In this document: in pieces, positions 58,269 to 64,000 of the stretch
Position numbering within the stretch: position 1 is the stretch's first letter
How the letters are laid out: each line of letters begins with the position of its first letter
From: Cytospora piceicola
Lineage: Eukaryota > Ascomycota > Sordariomycetes > Diaporthales > Cytosporaceae
Reading direction: 5' to 3'
Length of the DNA stretch: 64,000 nucleotides
Assembly: GCA_023375675.1 (NCBI GenBank)
Contig: JALQBC010000019.1
Span: 1 to 64,000 of the forward strand
Position numbers and translations under genes: made by a program
Notes under the pieces: model-generated
Database searches by the model: none
What the model was told of the DNA's origin: nothing
The model's input: the letters and a program-made list of their open reading frames with translations, nothing else

Positions 58269-60608
58269 CACGGAGTGGGTATTATAATGTGTAGTAGTTT
58301 GAATGCGTAATGGGTGGGTATAGGTGGTATCTCAGAGTAGTAAGGTGGTTTATAAGTTGGATGACTTTTGAAGTTTAAAGATTATTACGATTAAACGAGA
58401 AAAGTAAAAAACTGTTTACAGGAGGTTACAGGACAGTTTTTATTCCACTTCATCCCCGGGTAATTATTAGCAACGCTTTGGTATTTGAGATAAATTCTGC
58501 TCGTACGAAAAGAAATAGGAAGCAAGATCGTCAAAATCGTCATGACTGGCCGGCGAGGCCGGCAAGACTGACTAAGTGCAGGCGAAATGGAGAGAAGGAA
58601 GGAATCGGAAGGGAGGAGGCCTGTCAATATGGGAAAAGGAGAGAATCGGGATCATAGAGCCCTGTGTGGCCCTGGCATTTTGGAAAAAAGGAGGGAATCG
58701 GGGAGAGGTCTAAGTCGGCATCATGGATCGCCCCTGAAGGAATTCTTTGAAGCGAGCCCCGAACGGACGCGTCATATCGAATTTTCGGTCTGGAATCGGA
58801 TCAGTGGATCTGCTAGAAATTTTATCAGTGCCGAAATCGCGTCCAAAGGTTTTATGTGGGGATTGTTCAAGGCTGCCAACTGCTGAACCGTGAACATAAA
58901 ACTTATAATTAGCCTTGCAGGACTTGATTGAGGCTCATCCGGCCGACCCGCAAGTATGCACAGGCCACCTCTTAATTCGACTTCACCTAGCGCCAGCGAT
59001 GCTTTTTACTATCCTACCTCAAACGATCTACACTTCAGATATTCATGTTCTATCCTGCCATATCTTGGTTCTTTTGTCCCATAATCAATCATCACGGCAC
59101 AAAATAAGGTTCACAGCACCCCATCGCCAAAGCCTGATTGTTCGCGACCCGTAATGGTCTCCCTACGGCGGCTCTCATCAAACTCGGCGACATCGGCCTC
59201 GGGACATTTCGCGAACATGTGGGCGAGATAATTTTACTGGGCATCCCTTATCAGATCAAGCAGATGGCTCCGTTATGGAAGTCGCCACGTGCTCCACTCA
59301 GAGCCTCAAATGCGGCTGTGGCGGGTAAGGCTGACTGGCCTCTAGAGCTTGACACCTCTCTCGTTCCCTTCCGGGTTGGTTTCAAACCACATATACCGTG
59401 CTATCCATCGCTCCCCGCGTCTTCAAGAACGTCACGGTTCGAACGATCGGCGCTCAGACCAAGTCTGGCAAGGGCCTGGCCGAGGTGGGCAAGCGTAAGA
59501 TTGTCTGTCTATGGCTTCAAGGAGCCAGTCGATGAACCACCCTAGCATTCCGCTCTCCGGAGTATATGTGGGGCATGCCAATACGGCCGATCATCTGCAC
59601 CTTATAAAACGAGAACCCACCCGCGGGGGGGCATTTCCTCGCTTCGGCTTCGGACAGTGAGATTCAGGCTGGAGTCCCGCCGATGGCGAAGTTTTAATTC
59701 GCATCCTTCTTCCTTGATGAGGAGTCCAATGCGACCTGGTTCAAGGGCGGCCACGCACGCGTCCTTCACTTTATGTAAAGGGCTAGGGGTGATATGCAGT
59801 TCATGATCGTGTCAGCTAGGCTTCGTGATCGCATTTCCACAACCAATTGCCTCTAGTACTAAATCTATGGTCTGCCACCACATCACGCCAAAGCCTCACA
59901 TGGGAATCTTGGAGGCACAGCTTTCATCCCCATCTATAAATTCATGGCTCCTTATTAATTTGATACGTTCCACTAAATCTATAACAATGCTTGTTTGTCT
60001 TTCGAGTTTACATGTATATACATCACAAAATCCACCTAACCTCTGCAATGCAAAGAATGTCATCGTCGTTATTCGGGTCCTCTGTGTCCGGCACAACAGA
60101 GGTTTTGCCCCTCTCTCAAGTGCTTGCTGCGCACAATCGAAGCCTTACATCAATGATATGTACGCAACTCAGCCGTGCCATCGATTGCAATTTTCTTTCA
60201 AATCAAAGTGTTCTTGCGATTTCAATTATTGTATTCACCGAAGTGCACAACTCATGCATCCGCGTCGTTTCCATTCAATGTGAGAAAATGCAAGTCCCAG
60301 CACGGAATTAGAGCCTGCCTGGAATGTCCAGATGAAATGAAAATGATCCGGAATCTTTCGGTCTCACTGCTTCTCTTGTAAATCCAGTTGACAAAGAGAC
60401 AATGAGTGTCACACATAATGCCTACGTCCAGGATTGTCAATACTGTATCTCCAAAAAGGATAATGGTCACGGCCTTGTATATTGCTACACATGTAACTAG
60501 ATACATATGTAGGAGAAGACTTAGGCTACCAACAAGAACATGTATTCCAGGATACATGATCTCGAATTTTCCCTTCCGGCATCGAACCTGGGAACGCAAA
60601 CACAACTC
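58269..60608. other. Gene-poor spacer with possible coding remnant
   Basis: About 2.3 kb. An AT-rich stretch at 58330-58450 marks the acetolactate synthase promoter side. Around 59138-59545 and 59640-59780 the sequence looks like worn coding DNA: fragments such as FKNVTVRTIGAQTKSGKGLAEV in one frame and ESNATWFKGGH in another are broken by frame changes. I could not identify the family. The rest shows no feature. Confidence 0.4.
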
Positions 60609-61387
60609 TCAAGCCAGACCTCCCAAACCAAGTCGTTGATTTCGTGGGTCTTCGTGGGACGAGTCTCGTGTTCTCAAAGTCCAGGTTGCGGCGGCGGATG
60701 AAATTGGGCATGAACTCTGGAATATGGTGAAGAAAAAGCTTGAGTGACATTTTCCACATCGCAAATTAGTGGGGCATGCTCCCGTTGACGTCGACGTTGA
60801 TACATCAACTGAAGTGCAACCACATGGGAGAGTTACACTTTCTGCAAAGTCCCGAGTTAGCGTAGCTGCTCAATATAGTCGAACAATTGGAATCCTAGGG
60901 AAAGAAGACAAGCAGACATACTGCCAAGCTCGCAGTGGCCGCCATCACTACAACTGATACTGCACCCAGAAGTGGGATAGGCGTGCACTTCCACGGTGAC
61001 AGAGCAGTTAAGAGAGGTTGTAGAGGGACTACCACAGGTGGAGTTGGAGGTGGGATATGTGTAGTAGGTTCCGCAGCCTCCAGGGCATGTGTTGTCGCTG
61101 CAAGGGTAGTTGTCGGTGACTGTCTGGACAGACGTTGGACAGCCACAGGGGTTATGGATAGTCGAGAGGGACATGCAGTCTGCCCACATACAGGTGGGAC
61201 AGACAGAACCGGTCCTCGTGACGGTCGGGCACCCAATATCTCCAGGCGTGACGAAGGTGGGCGTCGTGGTGCTTTCTTGAGTGGCCACCCTTGTATCCAG
61301 TTAGCTATTGCTCAGTTGTACTGTAATGGTGCTACTTCCTCACATGGTGATTGTAGCTTGTAGCCACAGGAGCCCGGTGATCTTCAT
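60609..61387 (-). CDS. Small secreted cysteine-rich protein (3 exons)
   Basis: My model joins 61387-61344, 61289-60922 and 60841-60609 (645 nt, 214 residues). Exon 1 encodes a short secretion signal (MKITGLLWLQATITM); its intron has GTGAGG, a GCTAAC branch site and an AAG acceptor. The mature part is rich in Cys, Thr, Ser and Pro with repeated units of the form C-P-x-C, CGCPTS, DNTCPGGCGTYYTY, then SVTLPCGCTS in exon 3. Intron 2 (80 nt) is supported by GTATGT, GCTAAC and TTTGCAG, and its removal restores the Cys pattern. If intron 2 is not removed the protein ends at 60857 instead. The last ~60 residues are less convincing and may hide another intron. No known family recognised; secreted effector or wall protein are both possible. 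Confidence 0.5.
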
Positions 61388-63408
61388 CGTAGTTGGGATC
61401 TTGGTTGAACTGTGAGGGGCAGTCGGTCAAAATACTCGAGTCTAAAGCTCAAGTCGGATGGTTCCTTGTTTCTCTTCTTATCTGAGTCGGGCTACGCTCC
61501 CCTATTTATAGAGGTTGCAAAATATAATCAACAGGCAGAAATGGGCCACTGTTGGCAACTTCGTAAGTTCACATGGTAAGTCAGCCGTTCAACCCATTTC
61601 GGACGATGCCGAAGTTCAATCGGGACAAATTACAAGAACGGTTGCAACGCAACACTTGGATTGACAGACAGCCCTACAGTCGAGATGATTGACTTGAGCT
61701 GGCTTGCCGTTCAATGTTTGTATTGCCACTGCGCTCTACAGGACACGCGGTTCGTCCTAAAACAAGCAGTCGTTCTATCGGTTTCTGGCTTCGGCGCGGT
61801 GCCCTCAGTTGATCAACCCGTAATATCATGAAGACTGCGAGGATAGTGTGACCTCTCTAGTAAGACGAGATGGTTGTTACTAACCTGTTGAGCGAAGCCG
61901 AATCCGAAGTGCTGCATGTCTCCCGATTCAGACCAATCTGGTTCACACTTGGAAGAGCCGTCTTACTCTGAGCCGGTTGTTCTACTAACCAATTGATCGT
62001 GTGATTCCAGATTCTCAGCTCTCACAAGCCCCGTGTTAAAAATTCCTTCATGGATATATGTTTCGAGCATCCTTGCCCTAGGGTACCCGGTGGCACTGGA
62101 GGACCTTGGAGTCTTGCTGGTGGGTAGGACTTGTAGCCATGGTATTACTTTACATAATATAACGGGGCAAATGAACGACCAATTATTCTGTCTCGCCGGG
62201 TTCTTGTAATTGACTCCAATAGTTATCGGAAATGTATAGATGGTGGTCAAGCAAATAGGAAAGATACCCCCCATTCCATGATTATTGAACCCTAACCCTA
62301 GCTCCTATCATTCCGAGCGCTCCACGCTTCGACGTGCCTTGGAGGCATCACTTCTATATAACATAGAACGACAGGCATGAATCTAAAGCGAGTAGCATTC
62401 CCATGACTTACATAGAAACAAAGGTTTGGCCGTATGAGACCGCTCAAGGGGTATTGTAATGTAAGACCAGGCCGGACAAGTCAGCGTTGGCATCACGAAC
62501 CAACCATCACCACCGTTGCCAGTGCATCGTAATACGGGCTTGCACATTGTGGTGCTATATCTCGGCATCACTCAATGTACCACACGTACTCATGTTGATG
62601 ATAGCATATACACCTCGGCAATCTTGTAGCATCGCTTGGACCGATGTACTGTAAGGATATCCTGAGCTTCCTACTCCAGCGTCCACCTTCAACCTCAAGG
62701 AATGTCACTCGGGTTCTCTAGGCTTGAGACAATGTAACTGCACATAACTGCACGAATATAGAGTCCATAACACGGTGGAGCACATACATGGAGGCAGTGT
62801 CATTCTTTTTGGAATATGATGCTTGATAAGGCGGAGTCAAAACCCTCCAAACTCAGTACAGTATTCATCTACACTGCTGTTGGATGCCCTCCTGTCCACG
62901 GGTTTTCAACTTGATTACGCAGTGCTGTCGATCCTTTCTGGGCCCCATGAGTCTGGAAATGAACTTAGACGTGGAGAAAGGCAAGAAATGATTTCGCTTT
63001 GCTGTTCCCACGGCTTTAACCCAATAAGTCAATTATACCATTAAAAACGTGTCGTACCTAATAGGTCCCCCACCCGCAAGGCTAGAGTACTTCGACCGAG
63101 TTCACAGATCAAGTGAATCTCCGCCTTTTTCTCAGTTTTAACTCCAGCTTCCAAAGTCCTCTTGATCAAACGATGCTATGGCCCCGTTACGTCTCTATCA
63201 AGGGCACGAACATACCAGCACCCTCCAGCTCCGTCCCTTGCGGCGTTTCCGAATACTCAAAACCAAGTTGACAGTCGCGAGATTTCGGAACGAGTCTCAG
63301 GTTGTGCTGTCAATGTACTTGATATTACTTGATGAGAGTGATGTCTTTGCTTCTGCAGCCAAGGTTAACATTGAGCGTGTGTGCTGTGTGCTTAGGGGAT
63401 GAATCACT
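61388..63408. other. Gene-free spacer
   Basis: About 2 kb between two minus-strand secreted-protein genes. A short AACCCTAACCCTAG stretch at about 62287-62300 resembles telomeric repeat but is only two units. No gene seen. Confidence 0.55.
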
Positions 63409-64000
63409 TTAGACAGTGTCGCAGTACTCAACCATTCTATCTGCGGCATGTTTGTTGCCTCCGTGACCAAAGGCTCTGTTCGCATCTGTCAGATCGAGAT
63501 GACACGAGGCCGAATTCAGTTGGAAAACAAAAAACGAGGACCACATACCCGGAGTTGCGGAGAAGGCACTCGTGGGCACCGACACGATGGAGATTTTCAG
63601 TGACGACATAATCAAAGTTGGGTCTGGACCAAGATCCCAAGTGACCGTGACAGTATCCGTGTTGGACGGCAATGGAGAGGGGAAGTCTGTTGACGAAGTG
63701 CAAGTCGGGAGAGCTGTCAAAATCATGGCGCCGCCTGCTGTGTTGTACTCCTGAGTACATCCTGTGCCTCCATTAGTACCACCTCTTTTCCACCCTCGGT
63801 TCCTGCATTATATCACCTACCAGAGAGTGTGAAGACATCGGACCTGTTAGAAAAGCCCGGGCAGAATGAGTCATCGTGGCTGCCAGTGTCGCAGAAGTAC
63901 TGGTCGTCAAGGCCCCAGCACTTCCCAACAGGCTGTGCAGCTGTCAGGTTGCTTCCGGTAGTTGACCCGGCACAGAACTCAGGGCATGTCGATCCGTGTG
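63409..64000 (-). CDS. Partial gene, Cys-rich secreted or membrane protein (5' end outside window)
   Basis: The 3' part of a minus-strand gene: exon 64000-63821 (open at the edge), intron with GTAGGT donor, exon 63761-63549, a possible 63-nt intron with GTATGT donor, and exon 63485-63409 ending in TAA. The first exon translates to a Cys-rich stretch (CPEFCAG, GKCWGLDDQYFCD, SFCPGFSNRSD) with N-glycosylation sites; the second is Thr/Ser/Pro-rich. The last intron is a multiple of three and contains no stop in frame, so the end is the same whether or not it is spliced. No family recognised. The resemblance to extracellular fungal proteins is by composition only. Confidence 0.45.

Noticed and set aside
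60565..60600. Minus-strand GGTTCGATGCC, resembling a tRNA T-loop
   Set aside because: Neither a T-stem nor an acceptor stem can be formed with the flanks; no D- or anticodon arm.
62284..62300. Telomere-like CCCTAACCCTA
   Set aside because: Only two units in the middle of ordinary sequence; not a telomere or a convincing interstitial array.

Overview
The window is chromosomal DNA of a filamentous ascomycete, most likely a Sordariomycete; I cannot fix the genus. The evidence is short (about 55-140 nt) GT-AG introns, fungal-specific families (HET, DUF3405, FTA4, a LaeA-like methyltransferase, Tom6-type and UPF0390 proteins), long gene-free spacers, and an AT-rich block with the CpA-to-TpA decay left by repeat-induced point mutation (RIP). 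It is ordinary gene-sparse eukaryotic sequence: about 16 credible protein genes, two transposon-derived segments, and no tRNA, rRNA, CRISPR or operon that I can support.

Layout. 0-2 kb: an intact Tc1/mariner-type element. 4.4-8.3 kb: an F-box-like protein with a low-complexity tail, then a tiny basic UPF0390 protein. 10.4-12.2 kb: a six-exon LaeA-like methyltransferase. 14.9-17.2 kb: an ArfGAP-UBA (Gts1-type) protein rich in NPF motifs. 19.7-23.5 kb: a calpain-family protease. 23.9-27.3 kb, minus strand: an FTA4-like kinetochore subunit and inositol-3-phosphate synthase (INO1). 28.1-31.8 kb: the RIP-destroyed island. 35.5-37.6 kb: a two-LIM-domain protein, with four perfect copies of a 10-bp palindrome around it. 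40.7-43.1 kb: a DUF3405 type II membrane protein. 44.5-46.5 kb: a HET-domain protein. 51.2-52.6 kb: a GH16 glucanase whose frame is cut by a stop codon just before a Ser/Thr-rich, GPI-signal-like tail. 53.7-55.3 kb: a divergent pair, TFB6-like and Tom6-like. 56.6-58.3 kb: a bacterial-type catabolic acetolactate synthase. 60.6-64 kb: a small Cys-rich secreted protein, and a second secreted-looking gene that runs off the right edge.

The neighbours do not form one pathway. Housekeeping functions (inositol synthesis, kinetochore, TFIIH, mitochondrial import, vesicle traffic) are mixed with accessory ones (HET, LaeA-like, acetolactate synthase, secreted proteins). I found no convincing undescribed multi-gene system. 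The items most worth a second look are the GH16 stop codon and its preserved downstream tail, the palindrome cluster around the LIM gene, the CpA-specific decay of the island next to an undamaged transposon, the acetolactate synthase, and the Cys-rich secreted gene. Multi-exon models were built by hand; for complete genes the summed exons are a multiple of three.
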